Shown here one piece after another: positions 46,403 through 56,370 of a DNA stretch of 64,000 nt (positions are counted from its first letter, which is position 1; every line of letters starts with the position of its first letter). The notes below the pieces were generated by a model that searched no databases, was not told the DNA's origin, and saw only the letters and a program-made list of their open reading frames with translations. The stretch is from Nymphaea colorata. Its lineage: Eukaryota; Streptophyta; Magnoliopsida; Nymphaeales; Nymphaeaceae. Made by a program: the position numbers and the translations under genes. The DNA lies in assembly GCF_008831285.2 (NCBI RefSeq), contig NC_045147.1:7844334-7908333 (forward strand), given 5' to 3'.

Positions 46403-47740
46403 TCAACTGAGTAACAGATAGAAGGTTTGCAGGAAACTCTGGAGCATATAAAACATGGGAAAGAAGGATAGAACCAGGAAGTTTAACATCCCCAATTCCC
46501 CAATTCCCATAATAGGAGAAAGCTTTCCGTTGGCAAGCCTAACATGTTGAGGCTGTGAAAAACGATGCAATGAAGTAAATATGTGAGGCTGACTACAAAA
46601 GTGTTTCGAAGCCCCAGAATCAATAATCCACATGGTACCTGGTTCATGAGAAGAAGTACTAGCAACAGAATCCACCATGACCGAGGAGGCAACTGTAGAC
46701 ATCGTGGTAGGAGGAGGTCGCTGAGCCATAAGCTGATCATACTCTGCCTTACTCATAGTCACTGTGGAGTTCTCAGAATTCATCGAGGAAGGAGTCTCTC
46801 CCAATGGTGTAGCAACTCGGGCAGACCCTATAGGAATATGAGAAGAGAAGGTCCCTCTGCCCCCTGAAGTGCTAGATCCCCTGCCATGGGAAGTAGAAGC
46901 CAGTCTACCATGTTTGTCCCAACATCTATCTTCCAAATGTCCCAATTTTCCACAGAATGTACATTGAAATCTTCCTCTGCCCCCTACACCACGACCTGAG
47001 CCTCTTCCCCTAGTGGCTTGCCCACGCCCTCCAGACACAGCTAAGGCTGCAGAAGGAGACTCACTCTGGGACTGAGAGAGAGATATAGCCAATCTACTGA
47101 GTCTATTATATGCCTCAACAGGATCTGGAATTTCTGCTCCAGTAAGCATCTGAACTTTTGCGACCTCATACTTAGGGGACAAACCAGCCAATAACTTAGC
47201 CACCATAGTCTGCTCAAAATGCGTCTTGTAACATGCCTGACATGGAGGTTGAAGAGCCTTCAATCGTTCATACGCAGCTTTAACTGAAGCAAAGTATTGA
47301 GATAGTTCCAATTCACCTTGTTGCAGTTTAAGTAACTCTTCCTCAACTTGTAAAATTTTCGAGACATTCTTGTCATGAGAATAAGTTTGTCTCAAGAACG
47401 TCCACATATGTTTTGCAGTCGTATAGTAGGCAAGAGTAGGAGCTATATCCGTCTGCACACTGTTCATGATCCAAGACATAACAATACTATTATCTTCTTT
47501 CCATGTGGCATGTTTCCCAGTTTTAACACTCGGTTCATCTTCATCAATGATATGGTCTTTCCGATGTCCTACTACAGACATCATAAACATTCGTGACCAG
47601 ATTTCATAGTTGTGACCATCTAATTTTACAGTAGAACCATAGAAGACAGGATTCCCAACCACCTTGTATTCAGTATGAGACTCGGTCTTAGAATTGTCTC
47701 CCATATTAGACGGTTGGCTAGGCTCCATCACAACTCCCAC
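46403..47740 (-). pseudogene. gag: gag-protease of copia E1 (445 codons open)
   Basis: The start is MGVVMEPSQPSNMGDNSKTE. The UBN2-type capsid follows (LDGHNYEIWSRMFMMSVVGH, WIMNSVQTDIAPTLAYYTTA), then an RGRG-rich stretch, a zinc knuckle CTFCGKLGHLEDRC and the protease loop IIDSGASKHFCSQ with its catalytic aspartate. A small deletion near 46495 shifts the frame within protease (GIGELGML instead of the usual GIG-to-VLYAP continuation), so the polyprotein ends early. Unusually intact apart from this. Confidence 0.85.
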
Positions 47741-48443
47741 AAAAAGAGAACAGCACTAATATATATACCGCAGAAAGGGACGATAAAGTATGCAAATGAT
47801 AAAGGAATTTTAATCCGCAGCTGACTGAAACTTAGACCAGATCGCACCTAGGGCAGATCTACGGCTGACTGAAACTTAGACCAGATTGCACCTAGGGCAG
47901 ATCCACGGCTGACTGAAACTTAGAGCAAGTCGACTATTGCAACATCCAACACCAGCTAGGGCAGATCCACGATAAAGAAAGAATTCATATTCACGGCTGC
48001 AATATCCAACAAAAAGAAAGACAGATATCACCTAGGGCAGATCCACGGCTGACTGAAATTTAGAGCAAATCGACGGCAGCAACATCCAACAAGAGGAAGG
48101 ACATATCCATGGCTAACAGAACCCTAGGGCAGATCCACGGCTGATAAAAAAAAAGGTTGTAATATCCACGTCTGCAGCGACTTCCATTCACCAAGTAGTG
48201 ACCACCGACCACAAAGGAAACTTCTGCCATGTGAGGGAGACACCTGCAACGTCCATCCACATCCACTTCAACAGGGCATCGATCTAGGGTTTTTGATCTT
48301 TTGCTTAAGAAAACCCTAGATCGAGCCTAATATGCACGTTCAGCCTGTCGTGCTCTCAGAGCTATCCACGAGAATAGAAGAAGAGGAAGAGAGAGACAGA
48401 GGATGAGCACGGTGAGAGAGGTTTCAGTCCCAAGGAAGGTTGG
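47741..48443 (-). repeat. 5' leader of copia E1 with irregular direct repeats
   Basis: A phrase of the type cctagggcagatccacggctg recurs at about 47848, 47890, 47962 (partial), 48034 and 48122, spaced 40-90 bp. Between them are gactgaaacttaga(c/g) and gcaacatccaac copies. Together they fill about 330 bp of untranslated leader between primer site and gag. Confidence 0.7.
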
Positions 48444-48455
48444 GCTCTGATACCA

Positions 48456-48491
48456 TGTTACATGCAGCCAAGGGAGAGGAGAGAAGGGAAC

Positions 48492-48533
<42 letters not shown>

Positions 48534-48696
48534 TTTCTATTGTATTGACTAAAGCTGCCCTAATCTCATGTTAAATGAGAATTAGGGTAAAGTAACAAAT
48601 TACCAAAGAGGTCCATAAATAAAACCCTTATTTATAAAGAGCTGTTCCTAGACTCTTAAATATTCAAAAATACCACCTAACACATATTATTCAACA
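48456..48696 (-). mobile_element. 5' LTR of copia E1
   Basis: 241 bp, followed on the minus strand by CATGGTATCAGAGC, the tRNA-iMet primer site. Confidence 0.9.
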
Positions 48697-48773
48697 GTAC
48701 CCATCTTGTGTACGGGTACGGCGACACGGGTACGTGGACCTTATTGAAGTACCCATGTGACTTAGTTTCTCAC

Positions 48774-49360
48774 TTATTTTTTTTCCATTTTTAGTTTTTT
48801 AAAATTTTTAAAAATTTACCGTATTTTCCCATTTTTTTCAAGCTCGCCATATTATACCCGAGAAAAGCCTCGCCGTTTAGAACTCTGAGACGTTATTTGT
48901 GACTATTCGATAAACAATGCTCTTAAAGAAAGCTAGAATTTAGAAACCTACAACGTGTACATAACTTCAATGTTATTTGGTCTCACCTGCTTAAATGAAG
49001 AACTAGTACCAGTTCCCAACTATTCTCAACCCACTGCTACAAATATTCGGGTGAAGTTCTGATTTATTTATTTTAACATTGGGTGATATCGTAATAATTG
49101 GCCTCTTATTTATTTTACAGTTTTACTGACTTTTAAGATTGGACAGGTAAACTGTAAAATGGTAAAAGAGTCTTATGAAGAGTCTAAACTCCAATGAAAT
49201 ACGTTGCAGACTTGAGATTATATGCAACGTCTGAAATAGTGAATCAGCAAAAGAAACAGAAAAATGGAAAAAATTGGACCTGATGCTGTTTGGCTGACCC
49301 ATGGCGGCTCCCAGCAGCTCTCCTCCGTTCAAAAAGTAGAGGGTAAGGGCTCGTTACCAT
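48774..49360. other. Intronic DNA between the MITE and copia E2
   Basis: No repeat of the window and no supported frame; AT-rich. Confidence 0.5.
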
Positions 49361-49553
49361 TGTTAAAGTTTTCTAGAGTCAATTTGAGTCTTTCTAAAAT
49401 ATTAGAAAGTGGACGAGGGTCTACTTATTATTTTAGTACACTTTAGTGGACTGAAATTGTAAATATGTAGTCAACACCCTAATCTCTTTAAATATGAGAT
49501 TAGGGTTACGTGAGAAATAACAGAAACCTTTTCTTTCTCTCTCTCGTGCAACA
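49361..49553 (+). mobile_element. 5' LTR of copia E2 (193 bp)
   Basis: Contains ttagtggactg and gagattagggttacgtg, shared with the 3' LTR, but the middle differs strongly. The primer site starts at 49554. Confidence 0.8.
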
Positions 49554-50353
49554 TGGTATCAGAGCCACTGCCGATGGCGACAGCCAAGTAAGTTTTCCGG
49601 CAATCTCTGTCTCCGGCGACTTCTTCCTCCGCCGTCTTCCTTCTCTTTCCTCCTCTTGTTGCCCATCTTTATTTCTTCTTACCCACCAACAGGAAGGCAG
49701 TAAAGAAATAAAGTTTGGGTGTGCTGCGTGGAGAAGGACTGGTCACGCCTATGTGGAAGGCGTGATCAGATCCTTAAGGAGATCTCGTGGCTGCTGTTTC
49801 ATATGAGAAACAACAGATCGTGTGGATATTTTTTTTTGCGTAAGGTGTGATGATCATGCAGTTCTTTTCTGAAAAACAATAAAAAAAAGGGAACATGGAT
49901 GGTGTTCTACCGATAGTGTAAGAGAAGACAGAAATCAGCAGGTTTCTATAGCTGTTCCTGTTTTCTTTCTCTCTGAAGGTGCAGAAGGCAGCAGAAATCA
50001 GCAGTTGTAAGTAGTCGTTTGAAGGTGTAAGCAGTTGGCTAAAAGCATCAGTTTTCAAGGAGTAAACAGTCGGCAGCAGAAGTCAGCAGGTGTCAACAGT
50101 CGTCTGAAGGTTTAAGCAGTCAGCTGAAAGCATCAGTTCTTTCTAAAATTGAAAATCCATTGCAGTCGACCAAAATTCAGTAACCTATTTTCTACTTTCT
50201 GTTATGCTTTTCAGACGTGGGCAGTTGCTGTGATTACACATGTTTTTGTTATCTAGCATGTGATATTCGTATGATATTCTGAGGATAGTAGAAATATATT
50301 TCTATGTGGTTTTTGACTGCTGCATCCCTACTAGTGTGTGTCAGTTTTTTCTA

Positions 50354-51960
50354 TGGCTGAAAATAGTAGATCAGAAAGTTCTTATGAATACAAGATGGCT
50401 GATAACTCTTTTTCGTATGGAACTACAATTAAACTTGATGGTTCTATTTATGAAATCTGGTCGATGGTATTTATGATGTTTGTGGCTGGTCATATGAAGA
50501 AACATATTATTGAATAAGATGAACCTCTAGAGAGAAAAAGGAAATATGCTGCGTGGGAGGAAGATAATAACATTGTAATAGCATGGATTATGAACAGTGT
50601 AGAGTCTCGCATAGCTCCAACAATTGCATACTACACTAAAGCTAAAGATATGTGGTCTTTCCTGCAGAAAACATATTCTCATGTTATTAATGTTATTAAA
50701 ATTTTGCAATTGGAAGAGGAGCTTTGTGACATACGGCAAGGAGATCAAGATCTGTCACAATATTTTGCCCCATTGATTGCTGCATATGAACGGTTAAAAG
50801 ATCTTCACCCACCTTGCAAACACTGTTATGCATCACATTTTGAAACTGGTATGGTGACAAAGTTTCTTTCTGGGTTATCTGCAGAATATGTTGTGGCGAA
50901 GTCTCAAATTCTCACAGAGAGTGATCTTCAAGACTTAGCAAATACTTATAATAGGCTGAGTCGTCTTGCAGTCACTCTTACTCAGCCTACGCATGACACA
51001 CCAGTCTCTACACTTGTGAACATAATAACATTGTAATGGCTTGGATTATGAACAGTGTAGAGTCCCGTATAGCTCCAACAATTGCATACTACACCAAGGC
51101 CAAAGATATGTAGTCTTTTCTGAAGAAGACGTACTCTCATGCTACGAATGTCATTAAAATTTTACAATTGGAAGAGGAGTTGTGTAATATACGGCAAGGA
51201 GATCAAGATTTGACACAATATTTTGCTACATTGACTGCTGCGTATGAACGATTAAAAGCTCTTCGCCTACCGTGCAAGCACTGTTATGCATCACATTTTG
51301 AAACTGGTATGGTAGCAAAGTTTTTGTCTAGATTATCTTCTGAGTACTCTGTGGCGAAGTCTCAAATTCTTACTGGCAGTGATCTTCCGGACCTAGCAGA
51401 TACTTATAATAGACTGAGTCGCCTGGCAGTCTCTCTTACTCAACCTACACATGACACCCCAGTTTCTGCTCTTGTGATGTCAGGCGTACGTGGCCATAGT
51501 TCCTTTATTGGATCTAGGGGACGTGGTACAGGTCGTGGTGCAGGACGTGGCAGATTTCAGTGCTCCTATTGTGGTAAATTAGGACACTTACAGGATCGAT
51601 GTTGGGATAAACATCCCCACCTATGTTCTACTGGTCCTCAAGGACGTGGTGGAGGAAGGATGAATGCAGGAAAAAGGTCTTCTTCTTCTACTGTGACTTC
51701 TCCACAAGTTACTGCTTCTATGGTTGAGTCTCCTACTCCTATATGCAGGAAAAAGGTCTTCTTCTTCTACTGTGACTTCTCCACAGGTTACTGCTTCTAT
51801 GGTTGAGTCTCCTACTCCTATATCTCCATTATATTCTCTCAACTTAAGCAAGGAAGAATATGATTTGGTTCTTGCTCAGAGATCTACCCCTGCTTCATCC
51901 AGCACAGCTACCATAGACTCGGCGTTCTCTGTTGGTGCCCCCACGCAGGACCCAGGTATG
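50354..51960 (+). pseudogene. gag: gag of copia E2, with two tandem duplications
   Basis: The start MAENSRSESSYEYKMADNSF is followed by an early stop at 50516. A 458-bp unit (50564-51021) is repeated at 51022-51479, so the capsid segment MNSVESRIAPTIAYYTKAKD occurs twice, with about 10% difference. The knuckle CSYCGKLGHLQDRC is at about 51559-51602. A second duplication of 79 bp (51664-51742, 51743-51821) is not a multiple of three and shifts the frame before the protease. Confidence 0.85.
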
Positions 51961-52275
51961 ATATGGATGATTGACTCAGGAGCATCCAGGCATTGTTGTA
52001 ATCAGCCACAAATGTTTTTATCGTTCACCAAGTTCACTACACCACAACATGTCAAGTTGGCTGATGGCAAGTTGTCCCCTATTCTGGGCAGTGGCGATAT
52101 CTATCTCACGTCTTTTGGCACCATTACACATGTGTTATATGCTCCACGATTTCCTGTTAATCTATTATCTGTTAAGCAATTGGCTAGAGATCTACAGTGT
52201 AGAGTCATTTTTTTTTCCCGGTTCATGTTCTTTTCAGGACTTACAAACTGGGAAGATGATTGGTGGCGGCCATGA
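51724..52275 (+). pseudogene. Protease of copia E2
   Basis: The frame holds MIWMIDSGASRHCCNQPQMF, the protease active-site loop, and VLYAPRFPVNLLSVKQLARD. It runs out after FMFFSGLTNWEDDWW because of a run of eight or nine T (52209-52217), while the next frame opens with DLQTGKMIGGGHE. Confidence 0.8.
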
Positions 52276-53785
52276 ACGGGAAGTGCTCTATTTCCTCTCT
52301 GTTCCTGTCGATGTTGCTGCATCCTCCTTCACATCGAAGCCTTCTCCTTTGCAGTGGCATCTCAGGCTGGGTCATCCTTCTGTGTCCAAGCTTCGTCGTA
52401 TTTTTCCAGATATTCCTGCATCAGAGTCATTCTTATGTGATGCATGCCAGTTAGGCAAGCATACACGTAGTAGTTTCCCTTCAAGTAAGAGTCCATCGAG
52501 TCAAAGTCCCTTTGATTTTCTGCATGTTGATGTTTGGGGTCCAAGTCGTGTTCTCTTTCGTTCATGTTTCTGGTATTACCTTGTTTTGGTTGATGATTTT
52601 ACTAGAATCAGTTGGGTATTTTTGTTACGGGACAGGTCTGAAGTCATCTGTATTATTCAGAAATTTGTCAATGAAGTAAAAACTCAGTTTGGTGTTATTG
52701 TCAAAAATATTCGCACTGATAATGCTCTTGAATTTAAATCCTCAGCTCTACTTCAATTCTATGCCAATCATGGGATTCGCCCACAATATACATGTCCCCA
52801 CACATCCCAACAAAATGGTGTTGCTGAACGCAAACATCGACAACTTCTAAACGTGGCCCGCACTCTCATGTTGCATACTCATATGCCTGTATATTTTTGG
52901 GGTGATGCTATTCTCACTGCCTGCTACCTCATCAACCGATTACCCTCGTCTGCCATCCAAGAACGCATTCCCATTCAAATACTATATCCAGATCGACCAT
53001 TATTTCATATCCCTCCCAAAGTGTTTGGATGCACTTGTTTTGTACACATCTTGGGCCCAAACAAAAACAAACTTGCTGCCCAAGCTGTTAAATGTGTGTT
53101 CATTGGATATCCTGCCAATCAAAAAGGCTACCGATGTTTTGATCCCCAGAACATGAAAGAGATTATCAGTGCGGATGTTACATTCTTTGAGTCGCGTCCT
53201 TACTTCACATCACATACCACTTTGAATGAACTCCCCGTATCTGTCCCTCTTCCTATTCCCCCAGTCTCTCTTGAGTCTATCCCTTCCTCTCAACCACGGT
53301 CCTGTGATCGTTTTCATAAACCTCCAATAGTCTATACTCGGCGTCAAGATCCCTCTCCCACCCGTCCACGAGAATCTTCTCATGAGGTAAGTTCTAATGA
53401 TAAGACTGACTCAGGAAGAAATGATGATTATTCTGCAGATGATCTACCCATTGCTATTCGCAAGGGCCAGCGACAGTGCACAAGACATCCTATCTCTAAC
53501 TCGGTTTCTATGGACCATTTGAGCACGAGTTTAGTACAGTTTGACCGAGCTATGGATAGTCATACTATTCCGACCTCTCACCACCAAGCCTTGCTAGATT
53601 CACGATGGAAGCAAGCCATACAGGAGGAAATGGATGCTCTTCTTTCTCGAGAAACTTGGGACTTAGTGGACCCACCGATGACTTGTGACGTTGTCAGCTC
53701 TAAATGGGTTTTCACAATCAAATATCATTTTGATGGGTCTGTAGAGCGCTTCAAAGCTCGTCTTGTTGCTAAAGGTTATACATAG
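52230..53785 (+). pseudogene. Integrase and start of reverse transcriptase of copia E2
   Basis: A long open frame includes the integrase zinc-binding part LQWHLRLGHPSVSKLRRIFP and CDACQLGKH, the core VDDFTRISWVFLL, RTDNALEFKS, CPHTSQQNGVAERKHRQLLN, and the tail VFIGYPANQKGYRCFD. It passes through the region of WKQAIQEEMDALLSRETWDL into the RT start and stops at a TAG in KGYT-stop-TYGVDFF. The expected residue there is glutamine (CAG), so a single C-to-T change ends the frame. All three catalytic residues of integrase are present. Confidence 0.88.
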
Positions 53786-55075
53786 ACTTATGGTGTGGAC
53801 TTCTTCGAGACATTTTCGCCTGTGGCACGGTTAGGTACTATTCGCCTTGTTATATCTCTCGCAGTTCAACAGGATTGGCCCATTTTTCAGCTTGATGTGA
53901 AAAATGCATTTCTGTATGGTGATCTTTCTGAAACAGTCTATATGCAACAACCCCCTTGTTTTGAACGACAGGGGGAGTGTTCCAAGGTATGCAAACTCAA
54001 AAAGGCTATCTATGGGCTTAAACAAAGCCCTCGTGCATGGTTTCATAAGCTCAGTGAGGTTGTTTCTAAGTGTGGATTTCAAAGGTCCCAGTGTGATCAC
54101 TCGTTGTTTATCAAAAAAGGGACTTCTGGTATAGTGATATTGATTGTATATGTTGATGATATTGTCCTCACTGGAGAAAGTATTCACGAGTTAGTTCAGG
54201 CAAAGGAGTTTCTACAGAAACACTTTGTCATAAAAGATCTTGGTCCACTTCGTTATTTTCTTGGCATTGAAGTGGCTCGCAGTAATAAAGGACTTGTGAT
54301 GTCTCAGAGGAAATATGTTCTTGATCTTTTGCAGGAAACAGGATTATTGGGAGCCAAACCGACTACACTTCCTATGAATCTTCGAATTCATATTCATGAT
54401 GATGACTCAGAAACTTTTGACTCCCGTTCTTACAGATCGTTGATAGGGAAACTTTTATACTTGACTATCACTCGACCTGATATCAGTTTTGCTGTGAACA
54501 AGTTAAGTCAATTCATGGAAAAACCTCAGAAAATTCATTGGGAGGCTGCTCTAATGGTGGTAAAATACTTGAAATCAGCCCCGGGAAAGGGGTTATGGTT
54601 CAAAAAGGGATCATGTGTGGACATAGAAGCATATAGTGACGCTGATTATGCAGGGTCAGTAGATGATAGGAAATCGACTACGGGTTTCTGTGTCTTTGTT
54701 GGTGGGAATCTTATTTCTTGGAGAAGCAAGAAACAGAATGTAGTTGCTAGATCTAGTGCTGAGTCTGAATATAGAGCTATGGCCCAAACTGCGGCTGAAA
54801 TGTCTTGGGTCAAATCTGTGCTTCTAGAATTGGGGATTTCTGTGACACTCCAAATGAAGATGTACTGTGACAATAGATCAGCAACCTACATTGCAAATAA
54901 TCCTGTTTTCCATGAGAGGACTAAACACATTGAAGTAGATTGTCATTATGTTCGGGACTTGGTACAAGAAGGAGTTATTGACACCATTCATCTCTTCTGA
55001 AGATCAAGCTGTTGATATGTTCACTAAGGCTCTTCCCATTGGAGATTTTTTGAGAGGATGTAACAAGCTGAGCAT
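53786..55075 (+). pseudogene. Reverse transcriptase and RNase H of copia E2
   Basis: 401 codons stay open after the TAG: FQLDVKNAFLYGDLSETVYM, LIVYVDDIVLTGES (catalytic DD), LIGKLLYLTITRPDISFAVN, then RNase H with AYSDADYAGSVDDRKSTTGF, SSAESEYRAM and CDNRSATYIANNPVFHERTK. A small shift at about 54996 turns the C-terminus out of frame; EDQAVDMFTKALPIGDFLRG continues in another frame. The enzyme domains themselves look complete. Confidence 0.88.
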
Positions 55076-55346
55076 GATTGATATTTATGCTCCAGCTTGA
55101 GGGGGAGTGTTAAATACTTATAGCAGTCGGGTGGTTTTCTGAATTATTAGAAAGTTGGAATAGGTTCACTTAATTATTGTCTTATGTTTAGTGGACTATT
55201 TTTGTAAAATTGGTAACACACCCTAGTCTCATATTAATAGGAGATTAGGGTTACGTGCTGGAATAAGAAAAACGTTCCTCTCTCTCTCTCATTCTCTCAC
55301 TTTCTCCCTCTATCTCTCTTGCCCCTTCTTCTTCCAATAATCAACA

Positions 55347-55405
55347 GTCTATACTCTATATGCAACAACCACTTGGTTTTGAACGACAGAGGGAGTGTTC
55401 CTAGT
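55347..55405 (+). repeat. Second copy of an RT fragment beyond the 3' LTR
   Basis: The segment gtctat...tatgcaacaaccacttgg, then ttttgaacgacagagggagtg, matches 53937-53990 inside the RT of E2 or a close relative. It lies exactly next to the end of the 3' LTR, where a target duplication would be expected. Confidence 0.75.
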
Positions 55406-56365
55406 CTATGTATTTTTATATATATGTGGGATAGGACTCTTATGTATTTTTCTTTTTTTTTTATGTATGTTTGCTGTTTCTTTTATTTTTTATTTTTTTG
55501 TATTTATTAAAAGGAGCATATCTAGCTGTTGGCAAGCTTCCAACTGCTAGATTTCTAGCCGTTGGAACTGGCCCAACAGCTGTCTCCTTCTCTCTCTTTT
55601 CCCTTTCTTGTTCTATAAATAAGGTGCCGTAGTCCCTTGGATTGTCAAGGTTTTAAGGCCTGTTTTTGTGTAGTATCTTAAGTTTCAGCAATACAAGTTT
55701 ATGGACCTCTAGTTTGAGGTTTTTCTTGTGTGAGTTCTTGGTGAGGCTGGTGCCTCAAGCTTGTGATATTGAAGGATCTCTTGTATTCTTAGGATAATTT
55801 TTTTGTCTCGGACATCACAAGAACACTTTCATTTTCTCCTTTAGCATGTCTAGTCTCTTCATCACAAAGTTAGGTGTGAATCTCATGCTTGAGGATTAAC
55901 GAAGAGATGCTCTGGTTTTTTCAAATTCGGGCTAAGACCCTAAAGAAGTCCAAAAAATGTTCAAGTTATTTTATGTCATTTCATTAGCTTTTGCTTCTCA
56001 TTTAGATTTATGTAAAATTTTAGTTCATTCGATGAAGAAGCAAGAGCAACGAAAATATTTTCTAATCGACTTTTCCCTTTGCTTTAGCCTTTAAGTTTAT
56101 AATTTTCGCTTGATCTGTCATATTTATGTACATAGCTATTTCATCTACTTGCCTTTTAGGTACTCTCAGGCTTCGCCAGTTCTTCGAAATCGAAGAATAT
56201 TTCTACACATATCTAGCTGCATAGTATTAAGAATCCAGCTTCTTACCATAGCATTCTTTATTTCTGTTTATCCTATATTTCTCAAATATTATCAAGCTAG
56301 CCTTTTCTCATTCATCTCCGTTCAATTCTTTAAATACTCCACTGGTCTTATATTATTTAGGTTTC
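55406..56365 (+). mobile_element. Possible decayed LTR with TATA box
   Basis: CTATAAATAAGG is at 55613-55624, preceded by tttctagccgttggaactgg cccaacagctgtctcc-like sequence that also occurs, diverged and inverted, at about 60030-60100. No ends can be defined. The tail to 56365 is AT-rich with no supported frame. Confidence 0.35.
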
Positions 56366-56370
56366 GGTTC

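Larger units (their letters stand above)
43252..48696 (-). mobile_element. Ty1/copia retrotransposon E1 (5,445 bp), minus strand
   Basis: LTRs at 43252-43490 and 48456-48696 both read TGTTAC...TCAACA and differ at about seven positions plus the GA tract (roughly 97% alike by eye). The target duplication GTACC is at 43247-43251 and 48697-48701. The primer site (minus strand TGGTATCAGAGC) is at 48444-48455 and a polypurine tract GAGGGAGAG lies beside the left LTR. Gag, protease, integrase, RT and RNase H follow in copia order. Frame breaks occur in gag/protease, integrase, RT and RNase H. Confidence 0.93.
42869..48765 (+). mobile_element. MITE copy 2, hAT-like, split by a copia insertion
   Basis: The left end CTATGTCACATAGGTACGGG is at 42869 and the right end GTACCCATGTGACTTAG ends at 48765. 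Both sides are flanked by the same 8-bp target duplication TTTCTCAC (42861-42868 and 48766-48773). Without the 5,445-bp copia and one copy of its GTACC duplication it is about 440 bp. An 8-bp duplication is diagnostic of hAT-type transposition. No coding capacity of its own. Confidence 0.88.
49361..55346 (+). mobile_element. Ty1/copia retrotransposon E2, mosaic
   Basis: The 5' LTR is 49361-49553 (TGTTAAAG to GCAACA), directly followed by the primer site TGGTATCAGAGCC. The 3' LTR is 55108-55346 (TGTTAAAT to TCAACA) after the polypurine tract GAGGGGGAG. The two LTRs are only about two thirds alike and differ by 46 bp in length, although the coding region is well kept. The pentamers ACCAT and GTCTA on the outside do not match. 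This suggests recombination between related elements rather than age. Confidence 0.85.

Noticed and set aside
46583-46867. Plus-strand 94-codon frame opposite gag of copia E1
   Set aside because: It is the antisense shadow of the well-supported minus-strand gag-protease sequence.
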